Origin: Muribaculaceae bacterium | GTDB lineage: Bacteria; Bacteroidota; Bacteroidia; Bacteroidales; Muribaculaceae | Assembly: GCA_029051525.1 (NCBI GenBank) | Contig: JAIDKG010000098.1 | Location: 1-47,964, forward strand | DNA length: 47,964 nucleotides | Direction of reading: 5' to 3' | Part shown: positions 1 through 7,654 of the stretch, piece by piece | Layout of the letters: the number at the start of each line of letters is the position of its first letter | How positions within the stretch are numbered: the first letter of the stretch is position 1 | Translations under genes and position numbers: made by a program | Notes under the pieces: model-generated | What the model saw: the letters and a program-made list of their open reading frames with translations, nothing else | What the model was told of the DNA's origin: nothing | Databases searched by the model: none

Positions 1-40
1 TCCTTGCAGCAAGTGACAAAATCCACTCCAAGGCTGCGAC

Positions 41-77
41 CCCTACGGCCCCGAAATTTTAAGGAACGCGCTCTTAG
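41..77. repeat. REP-like half element with middle segment
   Basis: AAGGAACGCGCTCTTAG (61-77) is a canonical half-site. It is preceded by the GC-rich middle segment ending GGCCCCGAAATTTT, also found at 24048-24062 and 41705-41718. The left inverted arm is absent. The stretch 1-288 holds no other supported gene; a short open frame through the repeat is not credible. Confidence 0.75.
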
Positions 78-191
78 CAAGAGTTGGCATATGTTGGTGC
101 GGATATGTGTGAAACTGAAAAATATTCCCAAAAGTGGTAAATATGGGAATGGTTTGAGGCTAAATATATGTGATAGTTCAAAAAAAATTAG

Positions 192-199
192 TATCTTTG
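192..199 (+). promoter_or_regulatory. -7 box TATCTTTG upstream of the polysaccharide genes
   Basis: TATCTTTG followed by GCAG matches the Bacteroidota -7 element. It would start a transcript about 80-85 nt before the ATG at 289. No convincing -33 TTG is seen at 20 nt. Confidence 0.55.
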
Positions 200-288
200 C
201 AGACGCTGACACGCAGGCACCGGCCCGACGTGATGGCTGGACGTGCCATTAAATTCAGGACTCTGACTGCGGCAGCGCTGCTAACTTT

Positions 289-1419
289 ATGGAACATTGG
301 CTGATAAATAACTTGTTGACTTTCGGTCTTTCATTCGTATTGACCGGAATTCTAATACCCCAGATACTGGTGATCGCTTTCCGTAAGCGGCTCTTTGACG
401 GTCATGATGACCGCAAGACCCACGCGGGTGAAGTGCCCCGTCTGGGGGGTATCGCCTTTGTACCGGCTATAATCTTCTCGGTGCTGGCCACCATTGGATT
501 GTCGCTGATAGTCAATAATACCGACCTGCAGAGCGCACTGACCCATACGCTGGTGCCCCTGCTGTTTCTGATATGCTCCCTGATGCTGCTCTTCCTTGTG
601 GGAATAGCCGATGATCTTATTGGAGTGCGCTACGGCGCAAAATTCTTCTTCCAGATACTTGCATCCGTTCTGATGATCGGCTCGGGGGTCTGGATTTCTG
701 ATTGTTATGGGCTGCTGGGGCTTGGCTCCATCCCGGTGTGGGTGGGTTGGCCGGTCACTCTTCTGGCTGTGGTCACAGTGGTCAATGCAATCAATCTCAT
801 AGATGGCATCGATGGCCTGGCGGCCGGTCTGGCGGCACTGGCGCTTCTCTTCTACGGGATGGTGTACTATCTCGGCGAAGCATATATCTACGCCATGGTG
901 GCTTTCGGTTCGGTGGGATCGCTGCTGCCGTTTATCTATTACAATGTATTCGGCAAGGCCACCCGGCGCAAGAAAATTTTCATGGGCGACACCGGTTCGC
1001 TTACAATCGGCATGGTGCTGGTATTTCTGGCGGTCAATGTGACCTATTATCCGTTTGCCGAGATAGAATTTACTGATGTCAATCCCATGGTGGTGGCTAT
1101 CTCCCCTCTGATAGTGCCGCTGTTTGATGTGGCGAGGGTGTTCTGCCGCCGTCTGCGCAGGCATCGCAATCCCTTCATGCCCGACCGGAGTCATATTCAC
1201 CACAAGCTGCTTGCACTTGGCCTGTCGGCCACAGCGGCGCTCACGGTGATACTGAGCTGCGCGATGATCCTTCTGGTGGCGAATCTTCTGCTCTCGATAG
1301 TTATCAATATCAATCTGGTGTTGGTAATAGATGTGGTGGTCTGGATTTCGATCAATCTGATTCTCACCCACGCCATCCGCAAACGTGAACTCCGACTCGG
1401 ATGCAAGCTCTACGACTGA
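289..1419 (+). CDS. Undecaprenyl-phosphate sugar-1-phosphate transferase (WecA/MraY family)
   Basis: Polytopic inner-membrane enzyme that moves a HexNAc-1-phosphate from a UDP-sugar to undecaprenyl phosphate, the first step of lipid-linked polysaccharide synthesis. Family motifs are in order: D40-D41 after the first membrane segment, ADDL with D108-D109, NAINLIDGIDG at 166-176, MGDTGS at 232-237 and the cytoplasmic HIHHK at 302-306. About ten hydrophobic segments and 376 residues are usual for WecA-like members. The HIHHKL motif and the export/kinase genes downstream favour WecA/WbpL-like activity over MraY, but the sugar cannot be read from sequence. It is the first gene of the group with the Wza-like, Wzc-like and PHP genes, in the same direction. 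The ATG at 289 is used because the hydrophobic N-terminus starts there; no Shine-Dalgarno is visible, as is common in the phylum. Confidence 0.9.
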   Translation: MEHWLINNLLTFGLSFVLTGILIPQILVIAFRKRLFDGHDDRKTHAGEVPRLGGIAFVPAIIFSVLATIGLSLIVNNTDLQSALTHTLVPLLFLICSLMLLFLVGIADDLIGVRYGAKFFFQILASVLMIGSGVWISDCYGLLGLGSIPVWVGWPVTLLAVVTVVNAINLIDGIDGLAAGLAALALLFYGMVYYLGEAYIYAMVAFGSVGSLLPFIYYNVFGKATRRKKIFMGDTGSLTIGMVLVFLAVNVTYYPFAEIEFTDVNPMVVAISPLIVPLFDVARVFCRRLRRHRNPFMPDRSHIHHKLLALGLSATAALTVILSCAMILLVANLLLSIVININLVLVIDVVVWISINLILTHAIRKRELRLGCKLYD

Positions 1420-1575
1420 GCCTATAATTGTGATGAGGGGAGCGACCCGATAGTAATAAACCCACGCAAACCGCGTTAAAAGAAATGACCGAACACTCAG
1501 CCATGCATATAGCCGGTAGGCACCAATGCCGCCATCGGCTGCCGGGCAGAGTGAAGAATAGAATATAACTGCATC

Positions 1576-2424
1576 ATGATGACAAGGAAAACATCCTTCC
1601 ATATCGGGCTTATCGCAGCCCTGCTGATTCTGATGGGGAGCTGCGGCACCCCGAAAGAGATAGCATACTTCGATGATTTTGAGACCGTCACTCAGGTCGA
1701 GAATCAGGCCCGCCAGCAGATTAAAGTGCGTCCCGACGATAAGCTCCAGATTGTGGTGAGCTCGAAAGATCCGCAGCTTGCGGCTATCTTCAACCTTCCG
1801 GCCGTGACCTCACGTCTGGGGCAGGGTGGAGCAGTCTATAATGGTGCAACCTCCAACTACAATAATGGCGTGGTCACCGAAGGAATGAACTGCTACACCG
1901 TCACCCCGCAGGGCGACATCGACTTCCCGGTGCTCGGCATACTCCATGTGGAGGGAATGACACGCAGCGAACTGGCCGGTTTCATCAAGGGTGAAATCAT
2001 GGGGCGCGGCCTCGTGAAAGATCCCACTGTAGTGGTGGAATTCATCAATACCGGAGTGAGTGTGCTCGGCGAGGTGAAAAACCCCGGCCGATATCTGATG
2101 AATCGCGATGAGGTGACTATCCTCGATGCGCTCTCCATGGCCGGCGACCTCACCATCCAGGGTCAGCGCACCAATGTGAAGGTGCTCCGTCGCGATGGTG
2201 ATGCCACCAAAATCTATGTTGTAGACCTCACCAAAGGGCAAGACCTTATCAAAAGTCCGGCCTACTATCTGCAGCAGGACGATGTGATATATATCGAGCC
2301 CAATGACTACCGCAAGCGAGAGACCACCGTCAACGGTAACACCGCCATGTCGGCCGGCTTCTGGATGTCGGTCGTATCGGTACTCACATCGGTGGCGGTG
2401 CTCATAGTGAATGTGGCCCGCTAA
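1576..2424 (+). CDS. Polysaccharide export outer-membrane lipoprotein (Wza-like)
   Basis: Outer-membrane export channel subunit for capsule or exopolysaccharide. The N-terminus has a lipoprotein signal with lipobox LMGSC (Cys23). A Poly_export domain follows (about residues 45-140), then one SLBB-type domain (about 145-240). A hydrophobic helix near residues 258-280 matches the C-terminal helix that forms the outer-membrane pore in Wza-type proteins. At 282 residues it has the compact one-SLBB form usual in Bacteroidota, shorter than E. coli Wza. It lies 156 bp after the initiating transferase and 66 bp before the tyrosine kinase, the normal Wza-Wzc order. The ATG at 1576 is followed at once by another ATG; either would give the same mature lipoprotein. 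Confidence 0.9.
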   Translation: MMTRKTSFHIGLIAALLILMGSCGTPKEIAYFDDFETVTQVENQARQQIKVRPDDKLQIVVSSKDPQLAAIFNLPAVTSRLGQGGAVYNGATSNYNNGVVTEGMNCYTVTPQGDIDFPVLGILHVEGMTRSELAGFIKGEIMGRGLVKDPTVVVEFINTGVSVLGEVKNPGRYLMNRDEVTILDALSMAGDLTIQGQRTNVKVLRRDGDATKIYVVDLTKGQDLIKSPAYYLQQDDVIYIEPNDYRKRETTVNGNTAMSAGFWMSVVSVLTSVAVLIVNVAR

Positions 2425-2490
2425 TCCTAAGGGGAGCGCCCCACGCAATTGGAATTAATCAAGTACAAGAGAAAAGATATCGAGATATAG

Positions 2491-4896
2491 ATGGAAAAGA
2501 AAGCCCGGACAATGTCCATGTCCAACGACATGAATGCCTTCTCAGTCAAGGATTTCCTGATTAGCTGCCTCGCGCAGTGGAAATGGTTTGTGTTGTCGGT
2601 GATTTTCTTCGTGGCCATAGGTTTTATGTATGTCATTCGGCAGCAGCCTGTCTACAGCCGCACTATGTCGGTGCTCATCCAGGATGAGAACAACAGCGGC
2701 GGCCTCGATGTGGCCAGCGCCTTCAAGGGCTTCGGCATTGGTGGCGCAAGCGCCAATGTCTACAATGAGCTTATCTCGCTGCAATCGCCCGCAGTGATGT
2801 ATGAGGTGGTGAAGCGCCTCAACCTCAACATCAACACCACCAAGCTCTCCTTCCCCCGCAATACCACTCTCTATGGCAAGAACTGCCCTATGGAGCTGGC
2901 ATTCCCGGAGCTCACAGAGCAATCGGCATTTGCATTTGAAATCCTTCTGCAGCCCGACGACAGCTTCGTGCTCCAGAAGTTTGCCCTCAATCATACGGAT
3001 GGCACCGTCGAGCAGTTTGAGACCGAAGTCAAAGGCCGGTTCGGCTTTGATCCGGTCAAGACACCGATCGGTCCGATAGTGCTCCGCCCCAACGGCACTT
3101 ATACCAACGACCGCACCGAGGAGATCCGCATCGGAGTGACAGTGGGCACAGTGGCCGGCGCCGTGGAATCATATGTGGCCAAACTCAAAGCCGACCTCAC
3201 TAATGCCGATGCCGAGGTAATCGACCTCTCGCTCGACGATGTGAGTGTGCAGCGCTCCACCGATGTGCTCAATATGGTAGTGGAGGTCTACAATGAATTC
3301 TGGGTGCGCGACAAGAACCGCATGGCGATCGCCACCTCCAAATTTATCGACGAGCGCCTCAAGACACTCGTCGAAGAGCTCCGCGATGTGGATACCGACA
3401 TAGCCGACTATCAGGCCACTCATGGCATACCCGACCTTGAGCAGACAGCCCGCGCCCGTATCGACGAAAGCACTGTGGTGAATAAATCGATGCTCGAAAT
3501 CGGCAATCAGCTCGCCATGGCCAAGTATATCCGTGATTACATCGCCAATCCCTCCAACAATAATTCGGTGGTGCCCGTCAACACCGGCATGGGTAGCGCG
3601 GCCCTCGAAAAACTGATAGCCGACTACAACACCCTGCTGCTGACACGCAACAATCTGCTTGCCAACTCATCGGAAGACAACCCCATCGTGGCCGACTACA
3701 ACAACCAGATCAAGGGGCTTCGCGAGTCGCTCCTTAAATCGGTCAATGCTCAGGTGGGCACACTTCAGGCCAACCTCCGCAATCTCGAGGGGGCCGACAA
3801 TCAGAACAAGACCCAGCTCTCGGCCACACCCGGCCAGGCAAAATATCTCGGTTCGATCAAGCGCGATCAGGCCATCAAAGAAGCACTCTACCTCTATCTG
3901 CTCCAGAAGCGCGAAGAGAATAATATCTCCCAGGCCTTCAACGCCTACAACACCCGCATCATCACGCCCCCCTACGGTTCGCGTCAGCCGGTGGCTCCGC
4001 GCAAGTTTGTGGTGCTCTTCATCTGCGCAGTGTTAGGCGCGATGCTCCCGGCCGTAATCATCTATTTCCTCTCGGTGTGCGACACCAAAGTGCGTGGTCG
4101 CCGCGACCTGGAGAATCTCCCCATCCCCTTCACCGGCGAGATTCCTCAGATCGGCAAGCGCCACCGCCTGCGCAAGCTCCTCAAGAGCAAGCGCCAGCGC
4201 CAGCAGGAGATCGACACTCCGAAACCTATTGTGGCCGAAGGAAAGCGCGATGTGCCCAACGAAGCCTTCCGAGTGGTGCGCAGCAACATCGACCTGATGA
4301 TGGGCAAGACCCACGAGCATCCGGTCATGATGGTCACATCGTTCAATCCCGGAAGCGGAAAATCGTTTGTGGCCTACAACCTCGGTGCCTCCTTCTCACT
4401 CAAGCGCAAGCGCGTGCTGCTGATCGACGGCGACCTGCGCCACGGCTCCCTCTCCACCTATGTAGGCTCTCCCCATCGCGGTCTGGCAGCATTCCTGACA
4501 GGGAAGGTGACCGATGCCACCAAGATAATCTATCCCGTGGAGGGATTCCAGGACTTCGATATCATCCCCATCGGCAAGCGTCCGCCAAACCCCGCAGAGC
4601 TGCTTGAGGGTGATGAATTCGGCAAGCTGCTTGATGAGCTTCGTGACCGATACGATGTGATTATGGTAGACTGCCCGCCGGTCAATGTGGTGGTCGACAC
4701 GCAGTTGCTCAACAGATATGCCGATGCGACCATATTCGTGGTGCGCGCCGGTCTGCTGGAGCGCAGCGCAATCGGCGACCTGACCTCCCTCTACAACGAA
4801 AAGAAACTCACGCGTATGAGCATCCTGCTCAACGGCACCGAGGCCGCGCACAGCTCATACTACACCTATGGCAACTATCAGTCGCTTGAAGAATAG
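2491..4896 (+). CDS. Polysaccharide co-polymerase / tyrosine autokinase (Wzc-like)
   Basis: Inner-membrane chain-length regulator fused to a bacterial tyrosine kinase. A Wzz-type region has its first membrane segment near residues 28-48 and the second near 510-535, with a long helical periplasmic part between. The cytoplasmic kinase has Walker A (FNPGSGKS, about 618-625), Walker A' (LLIDGD, 643-648) and Walker B (VIMVDCPP, 723-730). The C-terminus carries a tyrosine cluster, Y790, Y791, Y793 and Y796, the expected autophosphorylation sites. At 801 residues it is the full fused form rather than the split Gram-positive type. The next gene encodes a PHP-type phosphatase that probably reverses the phosphorylation. 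The ATG at 2491 is used; ATG 2512 is a credible alternative. The stop codon lies inside a 12-bp inverted repeat. Confidence 0.93.
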   Translation: MEKKARTMSMSNDMNAFSVKDFLISCLAQWKWFVLSVIFFVAIGFMYVIRQQPVYSRTMSVLIQDENNSGGLDVASAFKGFGIGGASANVYNELISLQSPAVMYEVVKRLNLNINTTKLSFPRNTTLYGKNCPMELAFPELTEQSAFAFEILLQPDDSFVLQKFALNHTDGTVEQFETEVKGRFGFDPVKTPIGPIVLRPNGTYTNDRTEEIRIGVTVGTVAGAVESYVAKLKADLTNADAEVIDLSLDDVSVQRSTDVLNMVVEVYNEFWVRDKNRMAIATSKFIDERLKTLVEELRDVDTDIADYQATHGIPDLEQTARARIDESTVVNKSMLEIGNQLAMAKYIRDYIANPSNNNSVVPVNTGMGSAALEKLIADYNTLLLTRNNLLANSSEDNPIVADYNNQIKGLRESLLKSVNAQVGTLQANLRNLEGADNQNKTQLSATPGQAKYLGSIKRDQAIKEALYLYLLQKREENNISQAFNAYNTRIITPPYGSRQPVAPRKFVVLFICAVLGAMLPAVIIYFLSVCDTKVRGRRDLENLPIPFTGEIPQIGKRHRLRKLLKSKRQRQQEIDTPKPIVAEGKRDVPNEAFRVVRSNIDLMMGKTHEHPVMMVTSFNPGSGKSFVAYNLGASFSLKRKRVLLIDGDLRHGSLSTYVGSPHRGLAAFLTGKVTDATKIIYPVEGFQDFDIIPIGKRPPNPAELLEGDEFGKLLDELRDRYDVIMVDCPPVNVVVDTQLLNRYADATIFVVRAGLLERSAIGDLTSLYNEKKLTRMSILLNGTEAAHSSYYTYGNYQSLEE

Positions 4897-4913
4897 CCCC
4901 CGGGCTATTCTTC
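4888..4913. terminator. Perfect hairpin over the kinase stop codon
   Basis: GAAGAATAGCCC and GGGCTATTCTTC form a perfect 12-bp inverted repeat with a 2-nt centre, and the TAG stop of the kinase gene is inside the left arm. There is no long T-run after it, so it may stall or attenuate transcription, or stabilise the mRNA end, rather than act as a strong intrinsic terminator. Confidence 0.5.
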
Positions 4914-4921
4914 GGCGTATA

Positions 4922-4958
4922 AGACCCCTTCCCACAAAAAATGTCAATGCAGGGGTCT
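4922..4958. repeat. Hairpin AGACCCC...GGGGTCT with a repeated loop block
   Basis: A 7-bp stem (4922-4928 with 4952-4958) encloses a loop that shares 20 identical bases (4925-4944) with the hairpin at 14814-14833. It lies between the kinase and phosphatase genes. A related CCCCCTTCCC stem appears at 36675-36712. It may be a terminator or part of a dispersed element. Confidence 0.45.
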
Positions 4959-5007
4959 AATACCCTTGCCGACGGCACTCATTATCATAACTAAACACCA
5001 GGAAATT

Positions 5008-5739
5008 ATGGGTATATGGCCATTTAAAAAACGAATAGACACCCTCCTCAAAGGGGGGATAATGCAGGGATTCACCGACTGGCACTCGCACATACTGCCC
5101 GGTGTCGACGATGGTGTGCCCGATATGGAGACCGCTCTTGCCACCCTCCGCGCTTATGAGGAGATGGGTGTGGCTCATGTGTGGCTCACTCCTCACATAA
5201 TGGAAGACTATCCCAATACCACCGAAGCCCTCCGCGCCCGCTTCGCCGAGCTGCAGGAGGCATGGAAAGGGAATGTGACGATATCGCTTGCCGCCGAGAA
5301 TATGCTCGACTCCCTCTTTCAGGAGCGGCTTGAAGCCCGCGACCTTCTCACCATCGGCAACGAAGGGACGCATCTTCTTGTGGAGACTTCCTATTTCAAT
5401 CCTCCAATGGATTTCGACGACATGATCGATGACATACAGGGGGCCGGCTATTACCCGGTGCTCGCGCATCCCGAACGCTACCGCTACATGAACGAGGCCG
5501 ACTACAAAGATCTGCGTCGTCGCGGAGTGCTGTTTCAGATCAACATGATGTCGACCGTGGGAATGTATGGCGAGACAGCACGCGGCAAAGCCGAATGGCT
5601 GCTGCGCAACGGCATGGCCGAACTCACCGGCACCGATTTGCATCGCCTTTCAGCCACACGCCGCCATCTTGAGACGGCACCGGCCCATCGCGACACACTT
5701 GAGCAGATTGTGGCTCTGGCCCGGTCGCCCCGCCTCTAA
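5008..5739 (+). CDS. PHP-type protein-tyrosine phosphatase (CpsB/YwqE-like)
   Basis: Metal-dependent phosphatase of the PHP superfamily, the usual partner of Wzc/CpsD-type kinases. Metal-binding motifs are visible: DWHSH (24-28) with DDG (34-36), a TPH motif near residue 65, HPERYRY from H154, and GTDLH ending at H212. At 243 residues it is normal for YwqE-like enzymes. The reading frame extends upstream to an ATG at 4966, but that adds 14 residues that run through the preceding hairpin region. ATG 5008, which gives an MGIWPF start, is preferred. It follows the tyrosine kinase in the same direction, so a role in dephosphorylating its C-terminal tyrosines is likely. The TAA stop (5737-5739) lies inside a dispersed GCGC repeat. 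Confidence 0.87.
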   Translation: MGIWPFKKRIDTLLKGGIMQGFTDWHSHILPGVDDGVPDMETALATLRAYEEMGVAHVWLTPHIMEDYPNTTEALRARFAELQEAWKGNVTISLAAENMLDSLFQERLEARDLLTIGNEGTHLLVETSYFNPPMDFDDMIDDIQGAGYYPVLAHPERYRYMNEADYKDLRRRGVLFQINMMSTVGMYGETARGKAEWLLRNGMAELTGTDLHRLSATRRHLETAPAHRDTLEQIVALARSPRL

Positions 5740-5753
5740 GAGCGCGTTCTAAG
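5737..5753. repeat. REP-like half-site at the phosphatase 3' end
   Basis: TAAGAGCGCGTTCTAAG matches the reverse complement of the dispersed half-site AAGGAACGCGCTCTTAR. The phosphatase stop codon is its first three bases. Confidence 0.75.
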
Positions 5754-5769
5754 CCTGATGTGCAGGCTT
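5751..5769. terminator. Hairpin AAGCCTG-ATGTG-CAGGCTT
   Basis: A perfect 7-bp stem with a 5-nt loop begins at the end of the REP-like half-site. There is no T-run. It probably marks the end of the exopolysaccharide transcript. Confidence 0.4.
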
Positions 5770-5900
5770 CGGGCCAAATAGGCCGCATCTCTCGCAGGGG
5801 GGAAAGCAGCGCAGTCGCCCGACATGCTGCGCAGAGAGAAATTATTATATCCTGCCTGCATTTAATAAAGAAAAGTCGTGGATAATTGCAAAAAAATAGT

Positions 5901-5908
5901 TAATTTTG
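5901..5908 (+). promoter_or_regulatory. -7 box TAATTTTG upstream of aldolase
   Basis: TAATTTTG fits the Bacteroidota -7 consensus TAnnTTTG and lies 73 bp before the aldolase ATG. No clear TTG is found at the expected distance upstream, so the -33 element is weak. Confidence 0.55.
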
Positions 5909-5981
5909 CAGTGCGGATACAACTCCGCAGGGTTCGCGATTGTTATAGTAACAAGTTAGATAATCAAACGATAAATTTACC

Positions 5982-6983
5982 ATGGTAGATTACAAATCAC
6001 TCGGTCTGGTCAACACCAAAGAGATGTTTGCCAAGGCCGTGCACGGTGGCTATGCCATCCCGGCGTTCAACTTCAACAACATGGAGCAGCTTCAGGCTAT
6101 CATCAAGGCCGCTGCCGACACCAAATCACCCGTAATCCTTCAGGTATCGAAAGGCGCACGTAACTACGCCAACCCCATCCTGCTCCGATACATGGCACAG
6201 GGTGCGGTAGACTATGCCAAGTCGCTCGGCTGGGAGCATCCCCAGATTGTGCTCCACCTTGACCACGGCGATTCATTCGAGCTTTGCAAAGACTGCATCG
6301 ACCACGGCTTCTCATCTGTAATGATCGACGGTTCGCACCTCCCCTACGAGGAGAATGTGGCCCTGACAAAGAAGGTTGTGGACTATGCCCACAAATACGA
6401 CGTGACAGTAGAGGGTGAGCTCGGTGTGCTCGCCGGCGTGGAAGATGAGGTAAGCTCCGACCACCACACATACACTGACCCCGAAGAGGTAATCGACTTC
6501 GTGACCCGCACAGGTTGCGACAGCCTCGCTATCTCGATCGGCACATCGCATGGTGCCTACAAGTTCACTCCCGAGCAGTGCACACGCGACGAGAAGACAG
6601 GCCGTCTGGTTCCCCCGCCGCTGGCATTCGACGTGCTTGAGGGTGTAGAGGCCAAGCTGCCCGATTTCCCCATCGTGCTCCACGGTTCATCTTCTGTACC
6701 CCAGGAGTATGTCGACATCATCAACTCCAACGGTGGCAAGCTCCCCGATGCAATCGGTATCCCCGAGGAGGAGCTCCGCAAGGCAGCCAAGATGGATGTA
6801 TGCAAGATCAACATCGACTCCGACAGCCGTCTGGCCATGACAGCCGCTGTGCGCAAGGTCTTCAACGAGAAGCCCGCAGAGTTTGACCCCCGAAAATATC
6901 TCGGCCCCGCCCGCGAGGAGATGGAGAAGCTCTACAAGCACAAAATCGTCAATGTGCTGGGCTCTGAAGGCAAAGCAGAGTAA
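5982..6983 (+). CDS. fba: Class II fructose-bisphosphate aldolase
   Basis: Zinc-dependent aldolase that interconverts fructose 1,6-bisphosphate with dihydroxyacetone phosphate and glyceraldehyde 3-phosphate in cytosolic glycolysis and gluconeogenesis. The N-terminal AIPAFNFNN motif fits the family. HLDHGD (H92-D97) contains the catalytic Asp94 and a zinc-binding His95. VEGELGVLAG, the SIGTSHG phosphate-binding segment and VLHGSSSVP follow in order. At 333 residues it is the usual length for the Bacteroidota form. It is a single-gene unit with its own -7 box at 5901 and a terminator hairpin 58 bp after the stop. Confidence 0.95.
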   Translation: MVDYKSLGLVNTKEMFAKAVHGGYAIPAFNFNNMEQLQAIIKAAADTKSPVILQVSKGARNYANPILLRYMAQGAVDYAKSLGWEHPQIVLHLDHGDSFELCKDCIDHGFSSVMIDGSHLPYEENVALTKKVVDYAHKYDVTVEGELGVLAGVEDEVSSDHHTYTDPEEVIDFVTRTGCDSLAISIGTSHGAYKFTPEQCTRDEKTGRLVPPPLAFDVLEGVEAKLPDFPIVLHGSSSVPQEYVDIINSNGGKLPDAIGIPEEELRKAAKMDVCKINIDSDSRLAMTAAVRKVFNEKPAEFDPRKYLGPAREEMEKLYKHKIVNVLGSEGKAE

Positions 6984-7040
6984 TCTGCCGGCCATAGGAA
7001 TGCAAAAGCAACTTTTACTCAATAATCATACATGTAATAG

Positions 7041-7075
7041 ACTTGAGTCGCCGCGAGGCGGCTCAAGTTTTTAAT
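7041..7075 (+). terminator. Intrinsic terminator after aldolase
   Basis: ACTTGAGTCGCC and GGCGGCTCAAGT pair as a 12-bp stem (one wobble) with a GCGA tetraloop, followed by a T-rich run. It is a classic rho-independent terminator for the aldolase transcript. Confidence 0.85.
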
Positions 7076-7089
7076 ATTTGTCGAAGATA

Positions 7090-7539
7090 ATGCATCATAA
7101 GATTTTCCAACTTCCCTCGCTCCGCCGCCCGGCACCTCTTATGGCGCTTCTGCTGCTCCTGATTGCCGCGAGCTGCTCACGGAGCAACAATATGGGGAAA
7201 ATCCATGCCATGTGGCAGGTAATGAGCATAGAGCGTCCGGACTGCGAACCGCAGACCGATTTCTCACCACGCCTTTACTACTGCTTCGACCAGGGGGTGC
7301 TTCAGCTCAACCGATCATCCGACGACACGCAGTCGCAAGGCTGGTATGCAGCCAATGTCACCGGCGAAGACCCCGATTATATCCTCGATTTCCCCTACGA
7401 CTATCAGCCCGTAGACCTCGACCGCATCCGCCCCTGGGGTATAGATGAAAACCCCGTGGCCATGAAAGTGCTCCGTCTCGACGGCAATACCCTCGTGATG
7501 CAGATAGGGGAGAATGTAATAACCTGCCGTCGATTCTAA
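7090..7539 (+). CDS. Small lipoprotein, lipocalin-like
   Basis: Predicted exported lipoprotein of 149 residues. A hydrophobic signal (MALLLLLI) ends in lipobox IAASC. The remainder has the pattern of small lipocalin-like proteins common in Bacteroidales: a MWQV segment near the mature N-terminus, several beta-strand-like stretches and a final strand ending TCRRF. I cannot assign a ligand. A TTG at 7078 would add four residues; the ATG at 7090 places a basic N-region directly before the hydrophobic core and is preferred. It lies 115 bp before murF-alr, in the same direction. Confidence 0.6.
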   Translation: MHHKIFQLPSLRRPAPLMALLLLLIAASCSRSNNMGKIHAMWQVMSIERPDCEPQTDFSPRLYYCFDQGVLQLNRSSDDTQSQGWYAANVTGEDPDYILDFPYDYQPVDLDRIRPWGIDENPVAMKVLRLDGNTLVMQIGENVITCRRF

Positions 7540-7654
7540 CCGTATCACCCCTCTCCCCGTCACTTCAGAGCCAACCCGTGGTAATCTACCCGGCCGCGCC
7601 CCGATGCAGCAAGTCGGATACCATGCCCCGCTCTAATCCAGATTTCGAAACAAG

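Noticed and set aside
4..252. 82-codon open frame at the window start
   Set aside because: It is read through the repeat and over the -7 box at 192-199; no homology-like features.
352..1602. 416-codon open frame on the minus strand
   Set aside because: Antisense to the sugar-phosphate transferase; His/Gln-rich and without any family motif.
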